Shown: positions 1-6,810 of the stretch, piece after piece
Numbering within the stretch: the first letter of the stretch is position 1
How the letters are laid out: each line of letters begins with the position of its first letter
From: DATMYQ01 sp035560935
Lineage (GTDB): Bacteria > Bacillota > Negativicutes > Sporomusales > Sporomusaceae
NCBI GenBank assembly: GCA_035560935.1
Contig: DATMYQ010000090.1
Location: 1 to 27,315, forward strand
Direction: 5' to 3'
DNA length: 27,315 nucleotides
The notes under the pieces: model-generated
The model's database searches: none
The model's input: only the letters and a program-made list of their open reading frames with translations
What the model was told of the DNA's origin: nothing
Position numbers and translations under genes: made by a program

Positions 1-83
1 GGAGATCAATGTCAAGGTTTTTTGAAAAAAACAGTAAGAAAATTTGCGATGGAGAAGATGAGTAAGTTATGTGAAGCGATAAT

Positions 84-114
84 AAAAAAACACCGGTCCA
101 TGAAGACCGGTGTT
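84..114 (-). terminator. Rho-independent terminator of speD
   Basis: A 10-bp perfect inverted repeat (89-98 with 105-114, loop of 6) is followed, in minus-strand direction, by a run of seven T. It starts 11 bases beyond the speD stop codon, so it ends that transcript. Bases 1-83 to its left are AT-rich and hold no gene I can support. Confidence 0.85.
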
Positions 115-124
115 AGGGCATGTT

Positions 125-583
125 TCAAGAACGATTGTTGCGGGATAAAAACCGCAAGACTCTGGCACCGGTGTTACGCACTCGGCGCAATGGAGTAACG
201 CTGGTTTTTATGCGGGGTTTCATATCCTGGGTTGACCCGAAATCGCCGCGGATCAGACGAGTTGCTTTGGTTTTTTCCGGTTTTAAAAAAGATCTAAAAA
301 CATTCAACGCTTTATCGGGGCGCGAATCTTCACCGCAGGCAAATACGTCGATGGCAGCATAACCCAGTTCGGGATATGTGTGAACGGTCATATGACTTTC
401 CGAAAGTAACGCCAGTGCGGTAAGACCATACGGCTCGAAGCGGTGGCATACAAAATTAAGCAAAGTTAAGTGTGCCTCGTTCAAGGCAGCCATCATGACG
501 GATTCTATAAAAGCGGGATTGTTTAAATCATCAAATGCGCATCCGTACATATCAATAGTCAGTTGTTTTCCGATGGGTTTCAT
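125..583 (-). CDS. speD: S-adenosylmethionine decarboxylase proenzyme (SpeD/SpeH type)
   Basis: This pyruvoyl enzyme decarboxylates S-adenosylmethionine to give the aminopropyl donor for spermidine synthesis. The 152-residue product carries the self-processing site LSESHMTVHTYPE, with cleavage expected between Glu62 and Ser63. His68 and Cys83 sit at the positions used for processing and catalysis in the Thermotoga enzyme. The start is ATG with AAAGGAG about seven bases upstream. The protein is longer than the usual ~125-130 residues because of a basic, arginine-rich C-terminal tail (about residues 120-152) that I cannot assign to a domain. It stands alone: no spermidine synthase is adjacent. 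Its best promoter lies about 210 bases upstream, implying a long 5' leader. The family call is secure; the role of the tail is unknown. Confidence 0.95.
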   Translation of the reverse strand: MKPIGKQLTIDMYGCAFDDLNNPAFIESVMMAALNEAHLTLLNFVCHRFEPYGLTALALLSESHMTVHTYPELGYAAIDVFACGEDSRPDKALNVFRSFLKPEKTKATRLIRGDFGSTQDMKPRIKTSVTPLRRVRNTGARVLRFLSRNNRS

Positions 584-694
584 CGTTAACGCTCCTTTGA
601 ATTCCGATTTTCAATTATTAAGGAATCAGGGATTAATTCGCAGCGTGTGCCGAACGGAACTTTATCCTTGACGGCGTATTCATTTAATCACTGG

Positions 695-715
695 CCCTTA
701 CACATATGTATAGGG
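695..715 (-). other. Small hairpin in the predicted speD leader
   Basis: CCCT TACA (695-702) pairs with TGTA-AGGG (707-715) with one bulged T and a 4-base loop. In the minus-strand transcript it lies about 110 bases upstream of the speD start. No T run follows, so it is not a terminator. It could be a regulatory or stabilising structure, or chance. Confidence 0.35.
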
Positions 716-793
716 TAATGTATTCCATTGATAACACCTGTGAAACGAAACTGTCGGGCTTCGCTGAAAAAGGAAAACTATATCCAATATTTC

Positions 794-822
794 ATTATAG
801 ATTGCGTATTTACTGCTGTAAA
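794..822 (-). promoter_or_regulatory. SigA-type promoter, probably for speD
   Basis: On the minus strand TTTACA (817-822) and TATAAT (794-799) are separated by exactly 17 bases, a near-consensus housekeeping promoter. Transcription would begin near 787 and reach the speD start at 583 after a leader of about 200 bases. Confidence 0.65.
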
Positions 823-907
823 GCGCTTTTTGCATTAACGGGTTACGACGAGTAATTTTTCAGAGTGGTGTTCCAGGGTCAACGAAGCCGAATCATACAA
901 AAAATAC

Positions 908-936
908 TTGACGTGACATGAATTTTCCAATAAGGT
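908..936 (+). promoter_or_regulatory. Candidate SigA promoter for the FabK-like gene
   Basis: TTGACG (908-913) and TAAGGT (931-936) are 17 bases apart. The -35 is good and the -10 is weak. A transcript would start near 943, leaving a leader of about 80 bases. Confidence 0.4.
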
Positions 937-1023
937 GGAACAGAGATCGTTTCTCTGAAAGATTGACTCAGCCAGTGAAAACGTCCTTCGGGATTAGTCG
1001 AATGGAAATGGAAGGTGACAGCA

Positions 1024-1971
1024 ATGAAAACGAAATTGACCAGGTTGCTGGGAATTGAGTTACCTATTTTGCAGGGAGGCATGGCCTGGGTATCGGAAGG
1101 ACGGTTGGCTGCGGCAGTATCGGCTGCTGGTGGAGCCGGAATTATTGCCGCAGGGGGGCGGGAACCGTCCTGGGTGAGAGAACAGATTCGATTGGCCCGA
1201 CAGCTCACCGATAAACCGTTTGGGGTTAATGTGCAGTTGATGGCGGGAAATAAGGAAGAAATCATTGATATACTATGTGAGGAAAAAGTAGCGTTTGCCG
1301 CTTTGGGAGCGGGCAATCCCGTGCCGTATTTTGCCCGGTTGCAACAGGCGGGTGTCAAAAAAATACCGGTCGTTCCCAATGCGAAATTAGCCGTCCGGGT
1401 TCAGGACAGCGGAGCGGATGCGCTGGTTATTGAGGGGATGGAAGCCGGCGGACACATCGGCTCGTTGACAACGATGGCATTGATGACGCAGGTGATTCCC
1501 CTGGTGGATATCCCCGTAATTGCCGCAGGCGGTTTTGCTGATGGGCGGGGCCTGGCGGCGGCGCTGATCATGGGTGCTGACGGTATTCAACTGGGTACGC
1601 GGTTTTTGCTGGCGGAAGAGTGTGCGGTTCATGCGAATGTAAAACGACGCCTGATTGATGCGATTGATACTGATTCCGTGGTTACCGGTCTGACAATCAA
1701 CCACGCGGTGAGAGGGATTCGCAACGCGTTTACAGAAAAATTTCTTAAAATGGAACGACAGGCAGTAGCGGTTGAAGAATTGGAACGTTTGGCGACCGGA
1801 ACGAGCCGCTTGGCGGCGGTGGACGGTGATGTGGATAATGGGATGGTTCATGCCGGTCAAAGTTTGCTGCCATTACGAAAAGTGGAACCGGCCCGGATTA
1901 TTTTGGCCAATATCATGGCGGAAGCGCGTAAGACATTGAATGCGGCGCCGATGCTGCTGGCGGAAAAATAA
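1024..1971 (+). CDS. FabK-type enoyl-ACP reductase II / nitronate monooxygenase family flavoprotein
   Basis: This is an FMN-binding TIM-barrel oxidoreductase of the 2-nitropropane dioxygenase-like fold. Family members either reduce enoyl-ACP in fatty acid synthesis (FabK) or oxidise alkyl nitronates. The N-terminal PILQGGMAW flavin motif (residues 14-22), the EGMEAGGHIG segment with His144, and the AAGGFADGRG and GADGIQLGTRF phosphate-binding loops favour FabK, whose pneumococcal form uses a histidine at the same position. The open frame extends to a GTG at 1015. I prefer ATG 1024 because AAGGTG at 1012-1017 then lies six bases upstream; the product is 315 residues. No fatty-acid genes are nearby, so substrate is uncertain. 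FprA follows after 32 bases and is probably co-transcribed. Confidence 0.85.
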   Translation: MKTKLTRLLGIELPILQGGMAWVSEGRLAAAVSAAGGAGIIAAGGREPSWVREQIRLARQLTDKPFGVNVQLMAGNKEEIIDILCEEKVAFAALGAGNPVPYFARLQQAGVKKIPVVPNAKLAVRVQDSGADALVIEGMEAGGHIGSLTTMALMTQVIPLVDIPVIAAGGFADGRGLAAALIMGADGIQLGTRFLLAEECAVHANVKRRLIDAIDTDSVVTGLTINHAVRGIRNAFTEKFLKMERQAVAVEELERLATGTSRLAAVDGDVDNGMVHAGQSLLPLRKVEPARIILANIMAEARKTLNAAPMLLAEK

Positions 1972-2003
1972 TACACAATACAGAAGAAAAGGAGTGGTAA
2001 ACG

Positions 2004-3197
2004 ATGCTGAATGAAGTAAAATTGGCTCCGGGAGTATATTTTGTAGGTGCAGTCGATTGGGCGATCCGGGATTTTCACGGATATACCACACCGCGCGGCG
2101 TAACGTATAATTCCTATTTGATCGTGGATGAAAAAATCTGTCTGATTGACACCGTGAAAGCGCCGTTTGTCAATGAACTGTTGGAGCGCATCAGCCAGAT
2201 CGTACCATTGGATAAAATTGATTATGTCATTACCAATCATGTAGAACCGGATCATTCCAGCGGATTACCGGCGGTTATGGCAAAAGCGCCGCAAGCGAAG
2301 GTGGTTTTGACAGGACAGGGGCAGGCTGGGATTACAAAATACTATCAGCAAAATTATGATTTCATGGTGGTTAAAGAAGGAGATAGTCTGGATCTGGGCC
2401 GGAACAAGCTGCAGTTTATTCCATTACCGATGTTGCATTGGCCGGATTCGATGGCGACATATTTAACCGGTGAAGAGATCCTTTTTTCCAATGATGCATT
2501 TGGTCAACACATTTGCACTACAAAACGTTTTGACGATGAAAATGATTTGGATGAAGTTCTTTATGAAGCCGCCAAATATTATGCCAATATTTTGATGCCG
2601 TTTGGAAAATTAGTCGTTAAGGCGTTAGGTAAGTGTGGGGCATTGCCGATCAAGATGATTGCTCCCAGTCATGGCGTGGTCTGGCGGGGACACATTCCCC
2701 GCATTTTGGAGAAATATCAACTTTGGGGCCAAGGCGGACTTACGAATAAAGTGGTGATTGCTTACGATAGTATGTGGGGCAGCACGGAAATTATGGCGCG
2801 AAGGATTCTGGATGGTGTTGCTGCTGCGGGAGTTACCGGCAAGCTACATAGAAATGCCACCTCGGACCGCAGTGAGGTCATCTGGGATATTCTTGAGGCC
2901 GGCGGAGTATTAGTGGGATGTTCGACGCAGAATAATGGAGTGCTGGCCACTACGGGAGCGCTGCTCACTCAGTTGAAAGGTTTACGACCGGCGAACAAGC
3001 TGGCTGCTGGCTTTGGCGCCTTCGGCTGGGGCGGCGGGGCCCAGGCGGCGATTGAAGAAGCACTGGCTGCGGCGGGCATGGTGGTGGAGAAGCCGGGAGT
3101 TACGTTGAAATGGACGGCAGACCCGGCGGAACTGGAACAATGCTTTCAGTTTGGACTGGCGTTTGGCCGCAAGGTAAAAGAAAAAGTTGGCGGATAG
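2004..3197 (+). CDS. fprA: Flavodiiron protein (A-type flavoprotein, FprA family)
   Basis: Flavodiiron proteins reduce O2 to water and/or NO to N2O in the cytoplasm of anaerobes, protecting against oxidative or nitrosative stress. The 397-residue protein has an N-terminal metallo-beta-lactamase-like domain (about 1-245) with the di-iron motif H79-x-E81-x-D83-H84. A C-terminal flavodoxin domain begins near residue 250 with the FMN loop YDSMWGSTEIMA. There is no C-terminal rubredoxin or flavin reductase extension, so it is the minimal class A form and needs an external electron donor. AGGAG lies upstream of ATG 2004. No rubredoxin gene is nearby. Whether O2 or NO is preferred cannot be told from sequence. 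Confidence 0.95.
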   Translation: MLNEVKLAPGVYFVGAVDWAIRDFHGYTTPRGVTYNSYLIVDEKICLIDTVKAPFVNELLERISQIVPLDKIDYVITNHVEPDHSSGLPAVMAKAPQAKVVLTGQGQAGITKYYQQNYDFMVVKEGDSLDLGRNKLQFIPLPMLHWPDSMATYLTGEEILFSNDAFGQHICTTKRFDDENDLDEVLYEAAKYYANILMPFGKLVVKALGKCGALPIKMIAPSHGVVWRGHIPRILEKYQLWGQGGLTNKVVIAYDSMWGSTEIMARRILDGVAAAGVTGKLHRNATSDRSEVIWDILEAGGVLVGCSTQNNGVLATTGALLTQLKGLRPANKLAAGFGAFGWGGGAQAAIEEALAAAGMVVEKPGVTLKWTADPAELEQCFQFGLAFGRKVKEKVGG

Positions 3198-3220
3198 TGA
3201 TACTGCAAAATGAAGTGTTG

Positions 3221-3260
3221 CAGGGAGAAAAGCGGGCTATGTGGCCCGCTTTTCTCCCTG
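3221..3260 (+). terminator. 17-bp perfect inverted repeat between fprA and rlmI
   Basis: Arms 3221-3237 and 3244-3260 are fully complementary with a 6-base loop. The GC core is followed by CTTTTCTCCC, a poor U-tract contained in the arm itself. It starts 23 bases after the fprA stop and probably terminates or stabilises the fprA transcript. It overlaps the GTG at 3241 in the rlmI frame, which is why that upstream start was not chosen. Confidence 0.6.
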
Positions 3261-3276
3261 GGAAAGAGGAAAAGGA

Positions 3277-4458
3277 ATGCAGGTTAAGGCGGGAATTTTT
3301 TTGCGCAAAAGAGTGCAACACCGGGTAGAAAGCGGGCACCCCTGGGTCTATCAAAGTGAAGTGGATTATTCAGAAGGAGACTTTGATCCTGGGGATTTGG
3401 TGGACGTTTATAATTTTCGCCGGCTCTTCATCGGTCGTGGCTATATTAATCCCCGCTCGCAGATCGTGGTTCGTTTGTTAACGCGGGAACAGGAAACGAT
3501 TGACCGGGATTTTTTCCGCCGCCGGATCGAAACTGCGTGGCAATATCGCCAGCGCTTTCTTGCGGAACCGGATTATTGCCGCCTGGTTTATGGAGAGGCG
3601 GATTTTTTGCCGGGATTGATTGTAGATAAATTTGGTCCATATTTAGTATTGCAGACTTTGGCGCTGGGGATGGATGTCCATAAAGATCTGCTGGTTTCGG
3701 TGCTGGACGAAATGTTTAACCCGATTGGCATTTACGAACGAAACGACGTTCCGGTGCGCCGGCTGGAAGGTCTGGAGGAACGAAAAGGTTTTTTAAAAGG
3801 GCGGTTTTCTCCATTGATCACTGTCCAGGAAAATGGTATTCCTTTTTATGCAGATATTGAAAATGGCCAAAAAACCGGGTTCTTTTATGATCAGCGGGAA
3901 AATCGCCAGACACTGAAAGCCCTGGTTGGCGATGCGGAAGTACTGGATTGTTTTTGCCATACCGGTTCCTTTGCGGTGCATGCGGCATTGTATGGGGCCA
4001 AATCGATCACTTCCATCGATATTTCCGAAGAGGCCATTGCGCTGGCAAAACGGAATGCGGAACGTAACGGCGTGACGGACCGGTGCAATTTTATCGTCGA
4101 TAACGCGTTTAATTCATTACGGACGATGTCGGATGCCGGTCAAAAGTTTGATGTGGTGATTCTGGATCCGCCGGCCTTTACCAAAAGCCGTAATAATATT
4201 GAAGGGGCTGCCAGGGGTTACAAGGAGATCAATCTGCGGGGGCTCCGCTTGGTGCGGCCAGGCGGTTTTCTGGTTACTTGTTCCTGCTCTTATCATATGG
4301 ATAGAGAATTATTTAAAGCGATTATTGTAGATGCTGCTAAGGATGTACGTCGCCAGATCCGGGAAGTGGAATACCGGACGCAGGCCAAAGACCATCCGAT
4401 TTTACCGGCGGCGCCGGAAACGAATTATCTTAAGTTTTTAACGGTACAAGTACTATAG
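3277..4458 (+). CDS. rlmI: 23S rRNA (cytosine-C5) methyltransferase, RlmI family
   Basis: This SAM-dependent enzyme family methylates a cytosine of 23S rRNA (C1962 in E. coli). The 393-residue product has an N-terminal PUA RNA-binding domain (about 1-75, with RKRVQHRVESGHPWVY), a linker with ENGQKTGFFYDQRENR, and a Rossmann methyltransferase domain. That domain contains the SAM loop LDCFCHTGSFAVHAA, the VILDPPAFTKSR motif IV and the cysteine motif CSCSYHM. An in-frame GTG at 3241 would add 12 residues but sits inside the hairpin. ATG 3277 has GAGGA six bases upstream and begins like other family members. It has no own promoter that I can see. It ends before a terminator and the ctsR promoter. 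Confidence 0.92.
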   Translation: MQVKAGIFLRKRVQHRVESGHPWVYQSEVDYSEGDFDPGDLVDVYNFRRLFIGRGYINPRSQIVVRLLTREQETIDRDFFRRRIETAWQYRQRFLAEPDYCRLVYGEADFLPGLIVDKFGPYLVLQTLALGMDVHKDLLVSVLDEMFNPIGIYERNDVPVRRLEGLEERKGFLKGRFSPLITVQENGIPFYADIENGQKTGFFYDQRENRQTLKALVGDAEVLDCFCHTGSFAVHAALYGAKSITSIDISEEAIALAKRNAERNGVTDRCNFIVDNAFNSLRTMSDAGQKFDVVILDPPAFTKSRNNIEGAARGYKEINLRGLRLVRPGGFLVTCSCSYHMDRELFKAIIVDAAKDVRRQIREVEYRTQAKDHPILPAAPETNYLKFLTVQVL

Positions 4459-4526
4459 TTCTTATATTCACCGTAGCAAAGCAAGACAGCCTATTTAGCT
4501 GTTCCTGAAAGAGATAACGTCAATTA

Positions 4527-4572
4527 AACGCCAGCCAGACCGGATTTTGCGGAAATTCGGCTGGCTGGCGTT
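4527..4572 (+). terminator. Terminator-like hairpin after rlmI
   Basis: A 12-bp perfect stem (4527-4538 with 4561-4572) has an inner CCG/CGG pairing in a 22-base loop and is followed by GTTGTAAAA, a weak U-tract. It lies 68 bases past the rlmI stop and directly abuts the ctsR promoter. Confidence 0.65.
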
Positions 4573-4573
4573 G

Positions 4574-4602
4574 TTGTAAAAAGTCAAATGGTCAAATACA
4601 AT
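4574..4602 (+). promoter_or_regulatory. Promoter of the ctsR-mcsA-mcsB-clpC operon
   Basis: TTGTAA (4574-4579) and TACAAT (4597-4602) are spaced by 17 bases, a reasonable SigA promoter. The spacer is filled by two CtsR-type heptamers (next entry), the layout expected of a repressible class III heat-shock promoter. Leader length to ctsR is about 40 bases. Confidence 0.7.
4582..4596 (+). promoter_or_regulatory. Probable CtsR operator
   Basis: Two direct heptamers, AGTCAAA (4582-4588) and GGTCAAA (4590-4596), lie between the -35 and -10 elements. The known CtsR box is a tandem repeat of RGTCAAA separated by three bases; here the gap is one base. A third single copy, AGTCAAA, lies at 4622-4628 just before the ctsR ribosome site. 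Repeat identity and position support autoregulation by CtsR; the spacing is atypical. Confidence 0.65.
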
Positions 4603-4646
4603 AAGGCTATAGATCAATAAAAGTCAAACAAAGGGAGGCCGGATCC

Positions 4647-5093
4647 ATGGATAATCTGGCAGATGTGATAGAAAAGTGGATTTTAAGTAAATTATCCCGC
4701 CAACAGGATGAGATGGTGGTATTGCGGCGGAATGAAATGGCGACAGAACTCTCTTGCGCGCCATCGCAGATTAGTTATGTTTTGAGTACTCGATTTACTG
4801 TGGAACGGGGATTTTTTGTTGAATCGCGGCGCGGTTTGGGCGGGTTTGTACGAATAGTTCGTTTGCCGGTCCGTCGCTTGAATCAGGAGGAAGCTGCGCG
4901 GGTCGTTTCGCCGGATGCGTCGGTGGGCGAAGTATTGGCAGCCATTAAACATTTAAAGGACAGACAGATTATCAGCGGTCGGGAAGCCGCGCTGATGAGT
5001 TATTTTTTTTCGGCGCTGGAATCTTGCATGACGCCGGCAGAACGTGTGATGTTGCTCCGTAAAGCTTTATTGGCGATGGCATCGGCGCATTGA
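4647..5093 (+). CDS. ctsR: Transcriptional regulator CtsR
   Basis: CtsR represses clp and related protein quality-control genes and is inactivated by heat and by the McsB pathway. The 148-residue protein starts with the typical ADVIEKWILSKL helix. The winged helix-turn-helix follows with NEMATELSCAPSQISYVLSTRF (about residues 29-50) and the glycine-rich beta-wing ESRRGLGGFVRI, whose arginine and glycines contact DNA. The C-terminal dimer domain fills the rest. GGGAGG lies eight bases before ATG 4647. It is first gene of the operon, with operator-like repeats in its promoter, so it very likely controls itself together with mcsA, mcsB and clpC. Confidence 0.97.
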   Translation: MDNLADVIEKWILSKLSRQQDEMVVLRRNEMATELSCAPSQISYVLSTRFTVERGFFVESRRGLGGFVRIVRLPVRRLNQEEAARVVSPDASVGEVLAAIKHLKDRQIISGREAALMSYFFSALESCMTPAERVMLLRKALLAMASAH

Positions 5094-5143
5094 CACCATA
5101 CGAAATGACTATTTCGCGAATGTGACGAAGGGGGAGAAAGCTG

Positions 5144-5740
5144 ATGCTTTGCGATGAATGCCAGGCGAAACCGGCTACTGTTCATATTACTAAAGTTGTC
5201 GATAACCAAAAAACTGAATGGCACCTCTGCGAGGAATGCGCCAGAAAATCCGGGGAAACGGGTATGGCGTTTCATATGCAAAAGATGTTAGAGAATCATT
5301 TGTCAGTTCATGATTTTGTCAAAGCCTTGTTTGAACAGACTCAGGTGTCGGAGGCGACAACCGAACAGGGAAAGGCTTGTCCGGTTTGCGGCATGAATCA
5401 CGTTGAATTCAGCCGCACGGGAAAGTTAGGGTGTGACCAATGTTATCTGACATTTGGTGATGATTTGGAACCATTGGTAAAAAAAATTCACGGAGCCTGT
5501 GTTCATACTGGGAAAATTCCCCGGCGGGCAGGGGCAGCGATGGGAATGTGGCAGCGTGTTCGCATTTTGCGGCAGGAACTGGAGCGGTTAATCGCTCGTG
5601 AGGCTTATGAGCAGGCAGCTGTGGTGCGGGACGAGATCCGGGAGTTGGAAAATAATTTGCAGGTATCGACCGCTGACAGTGAGGGGAAGGACGCAATAAC
5701 GCTGCAAACAGAAGCGAAGGATGGGGGCGTGTCACCGTGA
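5144..5740 (+). CDS. mcsA: McsA, zinc-finger activator of McsB
   Basis: McsA binds and activates the arginine kinase McsB and helps link it to ClpC. The 198-residue product has a first zinc site (CDEC at 3-6 and CEEC at 29-32) and a second CPVCG...CDQCY pair in the middle. A C-terminal UVR motif (about 138-172) contains the LRQELERLIAREAYEQAAVVRDEIRELE-type helical pattern also found in UvrB, UvrC and the ClpC linker. A run of G (5130-5134) precedes ATG 5144. The stop codon overlaps the mcsB GTG (GTGA), which implies translational coupling. The last ~25 residues after the UVR motif are a loose, polar tail. Confidence 0.95.
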   Translation: MLCDECQAKPATVHITKVVDNQKTEWHLCEECARKSGETGMAFHMQKMLENHLSVHDFVKALFEQTQVSEATTEQGKACPVCGMNHVEFSRTGKLGCDQCYLTFGDDLEPLVKKIHGACVHTGKIPRRAGAAMGMWQRVRILRQELERLIAREAYEQAAVVRDEIRELENNLQVSTADSEGKDAITLQTEAKDGGVSP

Positions 5741-6810
5741 ATTGGGAACTGGTGTTTAATAAGCCGCTGCCCTCTTGGATGTGTGGCGGCGGCCCGGACA
5801 GTGATATTGTTTTATCCAGCAGGGTACGATTGGCACGAAATCTATCCGGGGTGCCCTTCCCGGGACGGGCCAGTAAGGAACAATTGAACGGCGTATTGAA
5901 CCGACTGCATCAATTGCCGGAACGTTTGCAAGAGTTGGATGGAACACCGTATTACTTGTTTGAAATGGAACAATTGTCATTACTGCAACGGATGGTGCTG
6001 GTAGAAAAACATGTGGTGAGCCCCCAGTATGCTGCGGAGCCGGCGCAACGAGCCCTTTTGGTGCGAGAGGATACCGGGGCCAGTGTGATGATTAATGAAG
6101 AAGACCATTTGCGGATGCAGTGCATGACTGCGGGATTGGACCTGGAAACTGTATTGCAACAAGCCGATCGGTTGGATGATGCGATTGAAGCGGAGACCGA
6201 TATGGCATTTACGGAAAATCTGGGATATTTGACATCCTGCCCTACTAATCTGGGCACCGGATTACGGGCATCAGCCATGCTGCATTTGCCGGCATTAGTG
6301 ATTACCCGGCAAGTGGGCCGTATTGTCGCCGTTGCCACGCAACTGGGATTGGCAGTGCGGGGGTTGTATGGAGAAGGGACAGAAGCGGTAGGCAATGTGT
6401 TTCAAATTTCTAATCAGTTGACGATTGGCTACAGTGAACAGGAGATTATCGGAAAACTCAATAGTGTCGTCCGAAGAATTGTTGACCGGGAACGGTCGGC
6501 ACGCCAATTATTAGTGGCAGAATCTATTGACAGTCTGGCGGACCGGGTTTGGCGGGCTTACGGCATATTGTGCTACGCCCGGAGTTTGACCGGTCAGGAG
6601 GCATTGACGTTGTTAAGTGAGGTACGGTTGGGTATTGATGCCGGAATTATTAATCAGGTGCCTGCTGAAGTTTTTAATGAATTATTGGTAACGACCCGGC
6701 CAAATTATTTGCAAAAAATGTTGGGTGAGACGGAGCTTGATTCTAAAATAGTGGATCGTCTGCGATCCGATTTGGTACGAAAAAAGTTGGGAGGGAAAGA
6801 AGATGTTTAA
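5737..6810 (+). CDS. mcsB: Protein arginine kinase McsB
   Basis: McsB phosphorylates arginines on damaged proteins and on CtsR, marking them for ClpCP. The 357-residue protein is phosphagen-kinase-like: SSRVRLARNL near residues 27-36 (ATP-binding arginines) and TSCPTNLGTGLRASAML with Cys168, matching the catalytic-loop cysteine of Bacillus McsB. The GTG start overlaps the mcsA stop; the 3' end overlaps clpC by 8 bases. At the C-terminus, where Geobacillus McsB has the phosphoarginine-binding RDxxRA motif (337-342), I read V339-D-R-L-R-S344: the first arginine and the final alanine differ. The alignment there is by eye, so loss of allosteric control is only a suggestion. Confidence 0.96.
   Translation: MNWELVFNKPLPSWMCGGGPDSDIVLSSRVRLARNLSGVPFPGRASKEQLNGVLNRLHQLPERLQELDGTPYYLFEMEQLSLLQRMVLVEKHVVSPQYAAEPAQRALLVREDTGASVMINEEDHLRMQCMTAGLDLETVLQQADRLDDAIEAETDMAFTENLGYLTSCPTNLGTGLRASAMLHLPALVITRQVGRIVAVATQLGLAVRGLYGEGTEAVGNVFQISNQLTIGYSEQEIIGKLNSVVRRIVDRERSARQLLVAESIDSLADRVWRAYGILCYARSLTGQEALTLLSEVRLGIDAGIINQVPAEVFNELLVTTRPNYLQKMLGETELDSKIVDRLRSDLVRKKLGGKEDV

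Larger units (their letters stand above)
584..1023. other. 440-base intergenic region between speD and the FabK-like gene
   Basis: No coding sequence is convincing here. It holds the divergent promoters listed separately (794-822 minus, 908-936 plus) and a small hairpin at 695-715 inside the predicted speD leader. Open frames crossing it lack ribosome sites and recognisable protein content. Confidence 0.6.

Noticed and set aside
120..362. 80-codon plus-strand frame opposite speD
   Set aside because: It runs antisense within speD, lacks a ribosome site and has no recognisable content.
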